DNA of 26,189 bases, from positions 1-26,189 of the IMG/VR virus record IMGVR_UViG_3300010885_084005. The stretch is one strand, 5' to 3'. Below are positions 15,739 to 23,047 of the stretch, in pieces. The notes below the pieces were generated by a model. That model had not been told where the DNA came from. It saw only the letters and a program-made list of their open reading frames with translations, and did no database searches. A program made the position numbers and the translations under genes. Every line of letters begins with the position of its first letter. The first letter of the stretch is position 1. The stretch comes from a virus.

Positions 15739-16332
15739 TCATCTAGTTGCTAATGAATTTAATATTTCACAAAAGTCAGAGACGCTAGTTGTATCAAAGT
15801 TATTTGTAAATGTCATAAAGTGATTGCTTTTCTTTGAATCAATGATTTCGCTTCTAAAATCTTTAAAAATATCTTCAAACAGTTTCTTCTCTATTGTATA
15901 GTTTTCAAAGTTTCCAAAATAGTCCTTTTCTCTCTTCTCAGGGTCAGTTTCTTGATTTCGAGTCAAGTATAAGACTGTACACTCCTGATAAAGTTCACCG
16001 TTTAGAATCTTACTAAATTCTGACAGCAATCTGGCTTTTGGCATTCTTTTTCTGTATATCGACCACACATATGCTGAAAAAATAGATCGATCAAAAATCA
16101 TGATCTTGTCTTTAAGCAGAGTTCGATTTAATTCTAAGATGGTGAGAACGTTTGCTATGCTAAAATAGTGCACGCCTGGACCAGCTTCATGATCTCTAAA
16201 ACCCAACTCTTCAATGTATTTTGCAAATTGAAACTTATAGTAGATGATATCTGGGTTCTTGTTTTGAGCAAAAAATGAATTAATTAAGTGAGTTTTTCCA
16301 ACGTGGCGCGGACCTTCAATAAAGATAATCAT
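15739..16332 (-). CDS. P-loop nucleoside or nucleic acid kinase
   Basis: A 197-aa NTP-binding kinase. The Walker A motif is GPRHVGKT (residues 7-14), and IFDRSIFSAYVW (79-90) supplies the Asp-Arg pair (D81, R82) seen in deoxynucleoside and thymidylate kinases, where the Arg binds phosphate. A lid-like segment LYLTRNQETDPEKREKD follows. The likely reaction is transfer of the gamma-phosphate of ATP to a nucleoside, nucleotide, or polynucleotide 5'-OH. Its start overlaps the stop of the HAD gene in an ATGA, so the two are coupled. A kinase beside a HAD phosphatase echoes T4 Pnk (kinase plus 3'-phosphatase), but the DR-S motif is more like the nucleoside kinases; the substrate is open. Confidence 0.7.
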   Translation of the reverse strand: MIIFIEGPRHVGKTHLINSFFAQNKNPDIIYYKFQFAKYIEELGFRDHEAGPGVHYFSIANVLTILELNRTLLKDKIMIFDRSIFSAYVWSIYRKRMPKARLLSEFSKILNGELYQECTVLYLTRNQETDPEKREKDYFGNFENYTIEKKLFEDIFKDFRSEIIDSKKSNHFMTFTNNFDTTSVSDFCEILNSLATR

Positions 16333-16907
16333 ATTAGTTTAATTCGTTTTTCTTCAGTTAGAAGTATGTTTTCGATGCGATACGTCTTGGATTTGTCTAC
16401 AATATAGATCTTGATCTCAATTTCATTTTTTCCTTCTTTCCACACTCTTTCTGTATTTAACCTAGCGAAGAATGTTTGATACGCGAATATCTGTTGGATC
16501 GAGTCCTCATAGATTTCAATCGATACTACTGAAGGCAAGGATTTTACTAATTCTTCAGCAATATCAATTTTCCTTTTAGTTCTACCCAAAAAGAACATTT
16601 TATCCAACTTGACGCCACGGTCATTTAAGATCGATGTCACTTTCTCAGAAAGACTTTGGACTCTGTGCGTGATCAATACTGAGTATACAGTACTATCTTC
16701 CGAGCCATTTTTCCAAGCATCGTATACTGGGGAGATAAGTTGAATATTATGAGTATCTTCGCATAGTGATTTTGGATGGTCGTAGAACTCATATGGTTGG
16801 TTAAACTGCAACTCCTTGGATTCTACTTGTTTTTTACTAGTATATCCTGGAGCTCTAACGATCGTTTCGTCAAAATCGAATATCTGTAAAGTTTTTATTA
16901 TGCTCAT
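16329..16907 (-). CDS. HAD-superfamily phosphatase
   Basis: A 192-aa protein with HAD motifs: FDFDETIV (D11 nucleophile and D13), LITHR (T80) as motif II, a Lys in GRTKRK (111-113), and IEIYEDS (E134, D135) as motif IV. An acidic pair preceded by a Tyr, and the TxR (THR) motif II, resemble the HAD domain of the 'Swiss Army Knife' RNA-repair proteins and of polynucleotide phosphatases. It ends in a basic segment. Its TGA overlaps the kinase ATG (ATGA at 16329-16332), so a functional pair is likely. Possible roles are 3'-phosphate removal from nucleic acid or dephosphorylation of a nucleotide; context favours the former but does not prove it. Confidence 0.7.
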   Translation of the reverse strand: MSIIKTLQIFDFDETIVRAPGYTSKKQVESKELQFNQPYEFYDHPKSLCEDTHNIQLISPVYDAWKNGSEDSTVYSVLITHRVQSLSEKVTSILNDRGVKLDKMFFLGRTKRKIDIAEELVKSLPSVVSIEIYEDSIQQIFAYQTFFARLNTERVWKEGKNEIEIKIYIVDKSKTYRIENILLTEEKRIKLI

Positions 16908-16923
16908 ATACTTATCTTTTATT

Positions 16924-16932
16924 GATAAATAA
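16924..16932 (+). promoter_or_regulatory. T4-type late promoter motif in a divergent region
   Basis: The plus strand reads GATAAATAA twenty-two nt before the GTG at 16954, in the 46-nt gap between divergent genes. It fits the NATAAATAA pattern of the other motifs. No equally good copy points toward the HAD gene on the other strand. Confidence 0.5.
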
Positions 16933-16953
16933 TAAAAAGTTTTGATCTAGATA

Positions 16954-17445
16954 GTGAGAAAATTCATTAAGTTATTTGAAGATTTTGAAAAGGATATAAA
17001 GGCTCAAATATCTGAAACCCAACACACTTGGACTGACATTCGGGACGCTATTCAGATGAAACGGCCCTTTGTAATTATTGTCTTTCGAACAAAGTCTAGC
17101 TATCTAGAAGCTTTGCAAGCAGATCTAAGTCAATATGATTATATTAAGCAGACTGCATTTTTATTAAAAGATGGAAATCTTATGAAATATCCATCTGTCT
17201 TTTTTACTCTGGATCGAGAAATAGACTTTAGCACTAAGGTTCGTCAATTATACGAGGATTTCGATATCAAACAACTAATCATCGGTAAATCAAATTCAGA
17301 ATATGCTAATCTGTATGCTCAAGATGGAACTTCTAGCGAATTTGGTAACGAAATCATCTCTGGTCTCAGTGCTGATGAATTTTCAATCGAAGACCACTTT
17401 AAGATGGGGTCGACATACTATCGTTTCTTAGCATTCGAAGGTTAA
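16954..17445 (+). CDS. Probable virion protein with targeting-like N-terminus
   Basis: A 163-aa protein whose start is GTG: an in-frame TAG at 16948-16950 rules out anything further upstream. It opens with RKFIKLFEDFEKDI, an amphipathic helix like the capsid-targeting peptides elsewhere in this window, although no clear cleavage motif follows within ten residues. The rest alternates strands and helices (FVIIVFRTKSSYLEAL, PSVFFTLDREIDFS). I do not recognise the fold. A late-type motif lies 22 nt upstream. It is followed by the UvsY-like gene after 42 nt. Confidence 0.6.
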   Translation: MRKFIKLFEDFEKDIKAQISETQHTWTDIRDAIQMKRPFVIIVFRTKSSYLEALQADLSQYDYIKQTAFLLKDGNLMKYPSVFFTLDREIDFSTKVRQLYEDFDIKQLIIGKSNSEYANLYAQDGTSSEFGNEIISGLSADEFSIEDHFKMGSTYYRFLAFEG

Positions 17446-17464
17446 ACTTTCTCACTTTTTTTAG

Positions 17465-17470
17465 TATAAT
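17465..17470 (+). promoter_or_regulatory. Possible -10 element TATAAT before the UvsY-like gene
   Basis: A perfect TATAAT lies 17 nt before the ATG at 17488, after a T-rich stretch (CACTTTTTTTAG). T4 expresses uvsY from a middle promoter with such a -10 box. No convincing -35 or MotA-like box is visible, so this is a weak call. Confidence 0.3.
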
Positions 17471-17487
17471 AAGTTAAATTGGCAAAA

Positions 17488-17931
17488 ATGAGCGAGCAAC
17501 CGACCGATAAGAAATCAAACATTATTTCAAAGTTTCAAAAGCGTCGAGAAGACGTTTCAAAGGAAATTTATGAAAGCATTGAAAAACTTTCAAATCTAAA
17601 GACTCTAAAGGAGGCACAGGTTAACATGCTTTCATTAAGACAGCGCTTGTTGGAAGATAACCATACTTTGCTTGAACATATTACTGTTCTTCGAAAAAAG
17701 TTTAGAGAAGAAAAATCTGTCGAAATGGATAATATCTCCAGAAACATGCAGATGCGATATCAGTCTACTGAAAAGACAGTAATTATAGACGGTCGTACTG
17801 CAGCAACTAAAGAATTTCTAGAGATATTTGAAAACCAGGTCTCTTTCTTTACTGAGTCTATTAAGACAATAGACAATATTATTTTCGGTATTAAGACCCG
17901 TCTAGATATCGAGAAGACATTAGGTCTATAA
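17488..17931 (+). CDS. uvsY: UvsY-like recombination mediator (candidate)
   Basis: A 147-aa helical protein directly before UvsW. It has a basic helical N-terminal half, then RYQSTEKTVIIDGRT (about residues 91-105) and a C-terminal helix FLEIFENQVSFFTESIKTID leading into NIIFGIKTR. T4 UvsY (137 aa) has the matching layout: an EKSEMKTVLSAD-type segment followed by a helix and an IxxI end. UvsY loads the recombinase UvsX onto single strands coated with gp32. I use ATG 17488 because a TTG at 17479 would add only three residues. Next to UvsW, a T4 recombination gene, the call is reasonable but not certain. Confidence 0.6.
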   Translation: MSEQPTDKKSNIISKFQKRREDVSKEIYESIEKLSNLKTLKEAQVNMLSLRQRLLEDNHTLLEHITVLRKKFREEKSVEMDNISRNMQMRYQSTEKTVIIDGRTAATKEFLEIFENQVSFFTESIKTIDNIIFGIKTRLDIEKTLGL

Positions 17932-17943
17932 AATAATGAAAAG

Positions 17944-19524
17944 GTGCTACAGTTTAAGATCACAGATGATTTAAAGAACGTTAAGTTAATTGATTTTTCT
18001 CTCAATTCTGAAAGAAGAGATCTTTTTACATTCTTCAAAAAGAAATCAAAGAAAGCTGCATTCAACGTGTTAGTTGATCGTGGTATTTGGGACGGGTATG
18101 ATTCATTTATTACCAAAGAAGGCGAGATTAGCATAGGATTATGGAAAGAAGTCTATAACTTTGCTGAAGCCTACGGTTACGACATTGAAATTGAAGGTAT
18201 CGATTCAATGTTAAGTCTTGGATTAGACCGAGAAAAATACGAAAAGTATGTAGAAAGATTGCTCGATGGAATCGTCGACGAAAAGGGCATATCGATTGTG
18301 CCTCGAGATTATCAGTTAGAAGGAGCATTTCGAGCTATACAGTACAAGTTTTGTACACAAGAACTAGCTACATCTGCAGGTAAAACTCTCATTTTTTATA
18401 TCTACGCTTCTTTTTTAAGAGATGCAAAGAAGATTAGCGTTAATACTAAGTCTTTGATTATCGTACCTAGCATCACGCTAGTTGGACAGACTGCTGAAAA
18501 ATTTAAGTTATATTCAGTAGGTCGTACTCCATGGAAAATATCCACCATTGGAGGCAGCGACAAGTTTACCCAAAACAGATTCGATGAAAGCGAAATAGTT
18601 ATCTCAACTTATCAAAGCTTACAAAACCTAGATCCGCAAATATTTACTAGGTTTAGTACAGTGTGTGTCGATGAAACCCACAAGAGTAGGGGTAACGTAA
18701 TCCAAACTATCTTAAAATCATGCACAAATTGCATTTATAAGCTAGGTCTATCCGGAACCGTTAAGATAGAAGAATCTTTTTCTGATTTTTATAAAATGCA
18801 AGAAAACGTTGGCCCTCTAGTTATGGTTCTTTCAGCAAAGCACCTGATCGACCATGGATATTCACCAAACGTTAAGATAAAAATAGTCGAACTTAGCTAT
18901 AATCGACAAGATCCATACTTACAAAAATATTGGGCACTTAAAGCAGAAGGTAAGCAGATGTACAGGAATCCAAAAGATTACGGTAGAGACATGCTTTCGA
19001 TTGAGAGAGGCTTTATTTTTGAAAACAAGGAGCGTATCGATTTCATTAGTAACCTTGTTAAAAAGTTAGGTAAAAATACGCTAATTCTTTTTTCAGACGT
19101 TAAAAACGGATACGGTAAAAAGATTCAACAAAAACTGTTAGAGTGGAACGAAAACACTTTCTATATAGACGGAGAAGTAGAGTCTGAAAACCGTGACGAA
19201 TTTAAAGACATGATGGAGTCCAGCAATGATGTAATAATAGTTGCATCTTTTGGCACTTTTTCAACAGGAATCGATCTCAAGAACGTGCACCACATTATCT
19301 TTGCTGAATCGACCAAAGCTGAAATTACTATTCGCCAATCGATTGGACGCGGTATGCGAAAGCTGGCTGAAAAGATTAAAGTTGTGATATGGGATCTAGT
19401 AGATCAGCTCGATGGCTACATGGTAAAACACGGAGCAAAGCGAGAAGAGATCTATATAGACCAGTGTTTTGAGATAACTAGAAATAAGGTAGATTTAAGT
19501 ACGCCGGTTATCGATAAAGAATGA
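17944..19524 (+). CDS. uvsW: UvsW-type superfamily 2 recombination helicase
   Basis: UvsW is a 3'-5' SF2 helicase that unwinds branched DNA and R-loops and controls origin use. The 526-aa protein (T4: 503) has an N-terminal domain (1-110), PRDYQLEGA Q motif (120-128), Walker A ATSAGKT (142-148), motif Ia IVPSITLVGQ (173-182), Walker B VDETH (242-246), motif III LSGTV (269-273), FSTGIDL and motif VI QSIGRGMRK (465-473). The start is GTG 17944: an in-frame TAA at 17929-17931 (also the stop of the UvsY-like gene) lies just upstream and no ATG fits the frame. The 3' end overlaps the next gene, on the opposite strand, by 17 nt. Confidence 0.92.
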   Translation: MLQFKITDDLKNVKLIDFSLNSERRDLFTFFKKKSKKAAFNVLVDRGIWDGYDSFITKEGEISIGLWKEVYNFAEAYGYDIEIEGIDSMLSLGLDREKYEKYVERLLDGIVDEKGISIVPRDYQLEGAFRAIQYKFCTQELATSAGKTLIFYIYASFLRDAKKISVNTKSLIIVPSITLVGQTAEKFKLYSVGRTPWKISTIGGSDKFTQNRFDESEIVISTYQSLQNLDPQIFTRFSTVCVDETHKSRGNVIQTILKSCTNCIYKLGLSGTVKIEESFSDFYKMQENVGPLVMVLSAKHLIDHGYSPNVKIKIVELSYNRQDPYLQKYWALKAEGKQMYRNPKDYGRDMLSIERGFIFENKERIDFISNLVKKLGKNTLILFSDVKNGYGKKIQQKLLEWNENTFYIDGEVESENRDEFKDMMESSNDVIIVASFGTFSTGIDLKNVHHIIFAESTKAEITIRQSIGRGMRKLAEKIKVVIWDLVDQLDGYMVKHGAKREEIYIDQCFEITRNKVDLSTPVIDKE

Positions 19525-19855
19525 CCCAGTCTCCAAACTCTTCATCGAACACTTGTAATAAATGTTCGTAATCGTTGCTCATTAGTTCTGCAGCAAAAAG
19601 ATCTGCTGCACTTGGCAAATCTTCTCCAAATTTTCGAGCAGCTCCTCTTGATATGTTCCCGCTTCTTGTTCTCTCAGGATACTTTTGTTTATAGAGATTT
19701 TTTGCTAATCCTATAAGATAGTAAGCGTTACCTTCTGGTCCAGATAAATCGATTTCTATTTTTCGATGAGGTTTTTCTTCACGAGGAACTATTGCCATCT
19801 CGGTTATTGAAGAAACCCGATTAAATTTTCCAAAGTTTAAAATAAAATTCTTCAT
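19508..19855 (-). CDS. Small conserved phage protein of unknown function
   Basis: A 115-aa protein. The central IDLSGPEGNAYYLIGLAKNL (residues 35-54), a distinct motif near ELMSNDYEHLLQVFDEEFGD (90-109) and an aromatic end are a pattern I associate with small proteins found in many phages, with no known function. The N-terminus MKNFILNFGKF could be a weak targeting-like helix. An AATAAATAA-type run lies only 6-10 nt before the ATG, too near to call it a promoter with confidence. The gene follows PhoH by 9 nt and is convergent with uvsW. Confidence 0.65.
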   Translation of the reverse strand: MKNFILNFGKFNRVSSITEMAIVPREEKPHRKIEIDLSGPEGNAYYLIGLAKNLYKQKYPERTRSGNISRGAARKFGEDLPSAADLFAAELMSNDYEHLLQVFDEEFGDWVILYR

Positions 19856-19864
19856 ATTGCTTAT

Positions 19865-20647
19865 TTATTTATTTTGTGAAGATTTACCGTTTAATCCTTC
19901 AGATTCTTCAATCCTATCGAAAATATCCTCTATCTTTTTAATGATCGGATGGCGAACGATATCTTCCTTGCCTAATTCAACTATTCCAATTTCATCAATT
20001 TCAGTAAAGTGTTCTTTTAATATTTCAAGAGCACTTTTCTCTCTCTTATTAACTGATTTTTGCTTAATATCGCCTAGGAAAATCATTTTTGCATTGTTAC
20101 CAATTCGAGTAATCAAGGTACGCAAGTTATCCTTTGAAATCTGTTGAGCTTCATCGACAATAATAATAGAATCGTCTAATGTTACGCCCAATGCAAATTT
20201 TATTGGTAGGATTTCTATAATACCGTGACTCTGTAGGTATTCTGTTGTTGCTTTTCCAACAACCTTATGAAAGTTTGAGATAAATGGATACATGTACATC
20301 TCCATTTTTTCTTCAAGTGTTCCCTTTAAGAACCCAATCTCCTCGTCCTTTGGTACATTCACTGATTTGATTAAGACGATCTTTCTATATGTTAGAGCTT
20401 CATCTTTAATAAATTTTACTGCTCTTGCACAAGAGAGATAGGTTTTTCCAGTTCCCGGAGGACCAGTTATGATTGTGATGACCTTTTTTTCAATCGCATC
20501 CACAACTTCTTTCTGTGCCTTCGATCTACACTTGATCTCTATTTTTCCAGTTAATGCTTTACTTGAATTAAAAGCAGTGCGATCGCGATCCCAGTTTTCA
20601 ATCTCTTCTGAATCTTCCGTTGATAATCTTTTCTTCTTTACTGACAT
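19865..20647 (-). CDS. phoH: PhoH-like ATPase
   Basis: A 260-aa P-loop ATPase of the PhoH family. Residues 42-60 (SKAQKEVVDAIEKK and a beta strand) lead to Walker A GPPGTGKT (62-69), with Walker B IIIVDEAQ (161-168) and a later sensor FLGDIKQK (around 190-197). These are typical PhoH landmarks, and phage PhoH is common in marine and environmental tailed phages. Family members are linked with RNA helicase or nuclease activity and phosphate stress in bacteria; the phage role is not settled. It starts two nt after the stop of the 204-aa gene and has no Shine-Dalgarno sequence. Confidence 0.9.
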   Translation of the reverse strand: MSVKKKRLSTEDSEEIENWDRDRTAFNSSKALTGKIEIKCRSKAQKEVVDAIEKKVITIITGPPGTGKTYLSCARAVKFIKDEALTYRKIVLIKSVNVPKDEEIGFLKGTLEEKMEMYMYPFISNFHKVVGKATTEYLQSHGIIEILPIKFALGVTLDDSIIIVDEAQQISKDNLRTLITRIGNNAKMIFLGDIKQKSVNKREKSALEILKEHFTEIDEIGIVELGKEDIVRHPIIKKIEDIFDRIEESEGLNGKSSQNK

Positions 20648-20649
20648 AA

Positions 20650-21264
20650 TTAGTATATTTTAGCGGCAATTACGATTCCTAACAGAATCTTTGCATAGTT
20701 TAATTTAAAATTGAGGTATGCTCGAATCATATTGACTTCATTTAGGCTTAATGCCTTGCTCATTATCTTAGTTAAATTAAGCTTTTGTAAACCTAGTTTT
20801 TGTTCAGACGTTATGTGGGCTTCGTAAAGTTTCAATAGATCGTCTAATATATCTTCGAAAGGTAATTCAAAAACACTTCCTGAGCCTAGTGATTGGCTAA
20901 ATTTTTTGCTCTTTTTTGCTTGTGCAAGCTTTACTTCAATATCGCCACACTGGATTGCAATATCTAGGTCGTCGTGTACAGAATCTAATTTTTTGATCCT
21001 ATTTGATATTTCAGAAATAAAAGCAACATCGTCTTGAAAAAAACTGACCTGGATCTTATATTCTCCTTCCATATAGAAAAAATTGACCTTTTGGTCGGTT
21101 CCAAAAGTTCCCAAGGCATTAATAATAATTGGATCTATTCCCAAATCTGACGCGTCTGTACCTTCCTTTTCCAGCGTTATCTCGTATTCCTCGAATGGAA
21201 ATGCTTCCATGAAAGGTAGAACCTTGTATAACTCTGAAGTTTTATCTGATGACAGTTCACCCAT
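20650..21264 (-). CDS. Unknown 204-aa protein, late gene candidate
   Basis: A protein with acidic N-terminal half (EEYEITLEKEGTD near residue 25-37), a central segment FELPFEDILDDLLKLYE (around 132-148), and helical C-terminus LNFKLNYAKILLGIVIAAKIY, whose last residues are hydrophobic and may bury or touch a membrane. No known domain seen. A late-type motif lies 18 nt before the ATG at 21264, and AGAGG at a fair spacing makes this one of few genes in the window with a Shine-Dalgarno-like site. It is co-transcribed with phoH. Confidence 0.6.
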   Translation of the reverse strand: MGELSSDKTSELYKVLPFMEAFPFEEYEITLEKEGTDASDLGIDPIIINALGTFGTDQKVNFFYMEGEYKIQVSFFQDDVAFISEISNRIKKLDSVHDDLDIAIQCGDIEVKLAQAKKSKKFSQSLGSGSVFELPFEDILDDLLKLYEAHITSEQKLGLQKLNLTKIMSKALSLNEVNMIRAYLNFKLNYAKILLGIVIAAKIY

Positions 21265-21281
21265 ATAAAACCTCTTTCTTA

Positions 21282-21290
21282 TTATTTATC
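21282..21290 (-). promoter_or_regulatory. T4-type late promoter motif before the 204-aa gene
   Basis: The minus strand reads GATAAATAA eighteen nt before the ATG at 21264. Same form and spacing as the others; it would drive the 204-aa gene, phoH and the 115-aa gene. Confidence 0.5.
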
Positions 21291-21342
21291 CGCCAGACTG
21301 CCTGAACATATTAAGGCTAGCCCATTTCTTTTATAAAGAGAG

Positions 21343-22854
21343 TTACGCTTGTTCCGGTTTATTAACTATTGTCTGCAAAGATTGGCTAATTGGCGTGAGA
21401 GTTGCAGCATCTGGAGCTCCGGCATTTATTTTTGCTGCAATATCTTTGTACAACAACCCAGCAGTCAAGCGATTTAGTTTACCTCTACTTGCGGTTATTG
21501 CATCTTTGCTTTTACTATCAGTCGTTTTGCTTAATACTTGATCTTGATATTTAGTGACTGCAGCTTGTGTAAGAGGACCAAATTTACCATCTGGTTTAGT
21601 TGGAAAGCCAAGAGCAGTCAATGCTTGTTGGAAAATAGTTACATTGGAATTTACAGTATAATTATTAGTCTCCCCTTCATAACTTGCAACTTCTTGTTCT
21701 AAGTATGCAAGTGAGGCGGCAGACGCGGTCGCTGGATCTAGGTCTGCCATGCTTTCAAGCTTAGTATAATCGATACTGCTACCGTCATTTAGCAATGAAT
21801 CAGCTAGTCTTTTTACAAAAATAGGTACCATTACACCAGCTCCTTTCCTAAACCATGGTTCGATTATGCTGTTACGAAGGAAAGTTTCAGCAGGTACAGT
21901 AAGCGTGCCGCCGTTTGCAAATTTTGCAATTGCTTTACCATCAGCTGTCGTGCCTTTAAATATAACAGTCGTAACTTTACCTGCATTTTTACCGCTAGCT
22001 GAAAGATAACGATACTGTAATCCTGGAGAAAGGCCAAACTTTTTAAAAGCCATCGGCAGTTTCGAAATAGATATTTGTGGCATTTTACTAGCAAATTTAG
22101 TAATAGCTGCTTTTGCAGAAGTTGTAATTGCAGTTAATCCTAGTTTTGTACCAGCTTTTACTGTTGCTTTTTCACCTGCTTTAGCCGCAGTCTTTTCTGC
22201 TTCTTTACTTGAAGTCGCCATTAATTTTTCAAATAACGGCTTGACTTTACTTGTAAACTTAGAAATAAAGCCAGAAATTTTTGTACCCCACTTACCCACT
22301 ACTTTAGAAGCTAGTGGAGAGGCTAATGCTTTTGAAACTGCGCTTGGTAACTTAAGCAATAGCGTGTCTAACATCGATCCTACTATTTTTAAAGCGCCAA
22401 GTGCAGCTTTACCAACAATCTTACCTCCAGATTTTACTGCATTTTTTAAAGTAATTGCTACTGCTTGAATAGGTCCAGGAATAGCAACGAATGCGAAAGT
22501 GATTGCTGCCATCAAATAAAGATTGTTCTTTTTTTCTTCAGAATCTTGAAACTGTGCTTCAATGATGTAACTGATCGTATTTAGAGTGTCAACGATTGCA
22601 CCTGATCCAGGAAAAGCAATGTCTAACCCTGCTGATAACAAGTCTGCTCCGGCATGTAGAGTATCACTAAGAGTCCACTCTTCGTTTAATGAAATTACTT
22701 CTCCAGTTTCAGTAGAGTAGAGTCTACCTTCAATAAGACAATATCTAAAGTCAGAGGTAAACTGCGCTCTGTGCATTACTTCAGCTGGCCTAGGCCCCAT
22801 CTTTTGTTCTATAACAAAATTACTATATGAATTAATGTGTTTTAGCTGGTGCAT
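21343..22854 (-). CDS. Large virion protein with targeting peptide and peptidoglycan-binding-like segment
   Basis: A 503-aa protein that starts MHQLKHINSYSNFVIEQKMG, where NSYSNFVIE-Q resembles a capsid-targeting peptide with a cleavable Glu. Residues about 63-140 hold a hydrophobic helical region, DLLSAGLDIAFPGSGAIVDT and onward, similar to pre-toxin 'PT-TG'-type helices with a PGxGxIVD turn and then AAITFAFVAIPGPI. The middle (about 215-250) is an Ala/Lys-rich low-complexity run. Residues 398-440 (FQQALTALGFPTKPDGKFGP then LTQAAVTKYQ) look like a peptidoglycan-binding domain of the PG_binding_1 type. A TATAAATAA motif lies 22 nt before the ATG. It is likely packaged and injected; function unknown. 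Confidence 0.6.
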   Translation of the reverse strand: MHQLKHINSYSNFVIEQKMGPRPAEVMHRAQFTSDFRYCLIEGRLYSTETGEVISLNEEWTLSDTLHAGADLLSAGLDIAFPGSGAIVDTLNTISYIIEAQFQDSEEKKNNLYLMAAITFAFVAIPGPIQAVAITLKNAVKSGGKIVGKAALGALKIVGSMLDTLLLKLPSAVSKALASPLASKVVGKWGTKISGFISKFTSKVKPLFEKLMATSSKEAEKTAAKAGEKATVKAGTKLGLTAITTSAKAAITKFASKMPQISISKLPMAFKKFGLSPGLQYRYLSASGKNAGKVTTVIFKGTTADGKAIAKFANGGTLTVPAETFLRNSIIEPWFRKGAGVMVPIFVKRLADSLLNDGSSIDYTKLESMADLDPATASAASLAYLEQEVASYEGETNNYTVNSNVTIFQQALTALGFPTKPDGKFGPLTQAAVTKYQDQVLSKTTDSKSKDAITASRGKLNRLTAGLLYKDIAAKINAGAPDAATLTPISQSLQTIVNKPEQA

Positions 22855-22875
22855 AGATATTGATAGATATTTATA

Positions 22876-22884
22876 TTATTTATA
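22876..22884 (-). promoter_or_regulatory. T4-type late promoter, best match, before the 503-aa gene
   Basis: The minus strand reads TATAAATAA, which contains the exact T4 late consensus TATAAATA, 22 nt before the ATG at 22854. It is the best of the set and supports the reading of the others. Confidence 0.6.
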
Positions 22885-22980
22885 ATCGCTTTAACATAAA
22901 CTGACGTCTTTTCCAGGCCTGCTTTTTGAATATTCATATACCTATCTTATTCCAGTAACTATCGCTAATAAAAACGTTAA

Positions 22981-23009
22981 TTGACAAATTTGTGTATTTT
23001 TATTTATTT
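22981..23009 (+). promoter_or_regulatory. Possible sigma70-like early promoter before the polymerase fragment
   Basis: The 193-nt stretch between the divergent genes (22855-23047) holds no gene. On the plus strand TTGACA (22981-22986) and a TTATTT about 17 nt further form a weak -35/-10 pair, 39 nt before the ATG at 23048. A minus-strand AATAAATAA also occurs at 23000-23008, so this AT-rich stretch can be read in several ways. If the host is a Bacteroidota, its own consensus differs from this. Confidence 0.25.
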
Positions 23010-23047
23010 TTTCTTAAACTCTGCGCGTTCTATTAGTATTATAAAGT

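Noticed and set aside
19861-19873. Tandem TTATTTATTTATT as a late promoter for the 115-aa gene
   Set aside because: The motif is only 6-10 nt before the ATG, so the transcript would be nearly leaderless; the gene is more likely read through from phoH.
21864-22094. Alternate-frame minus-strand ORF within the 503-aa gene
   Set aside because: Overlaps a continuous 503-codon frame with domain features; no start signal or recognisable domain.
23000-23008. AATAAATAA on the minus strand as a promoter of the 503-aa gene
   Set aside because: It is over 140 nt from the ATG and a better copy (TATAAATAA) sits at 22876; probably chance in AT-rich DNA.
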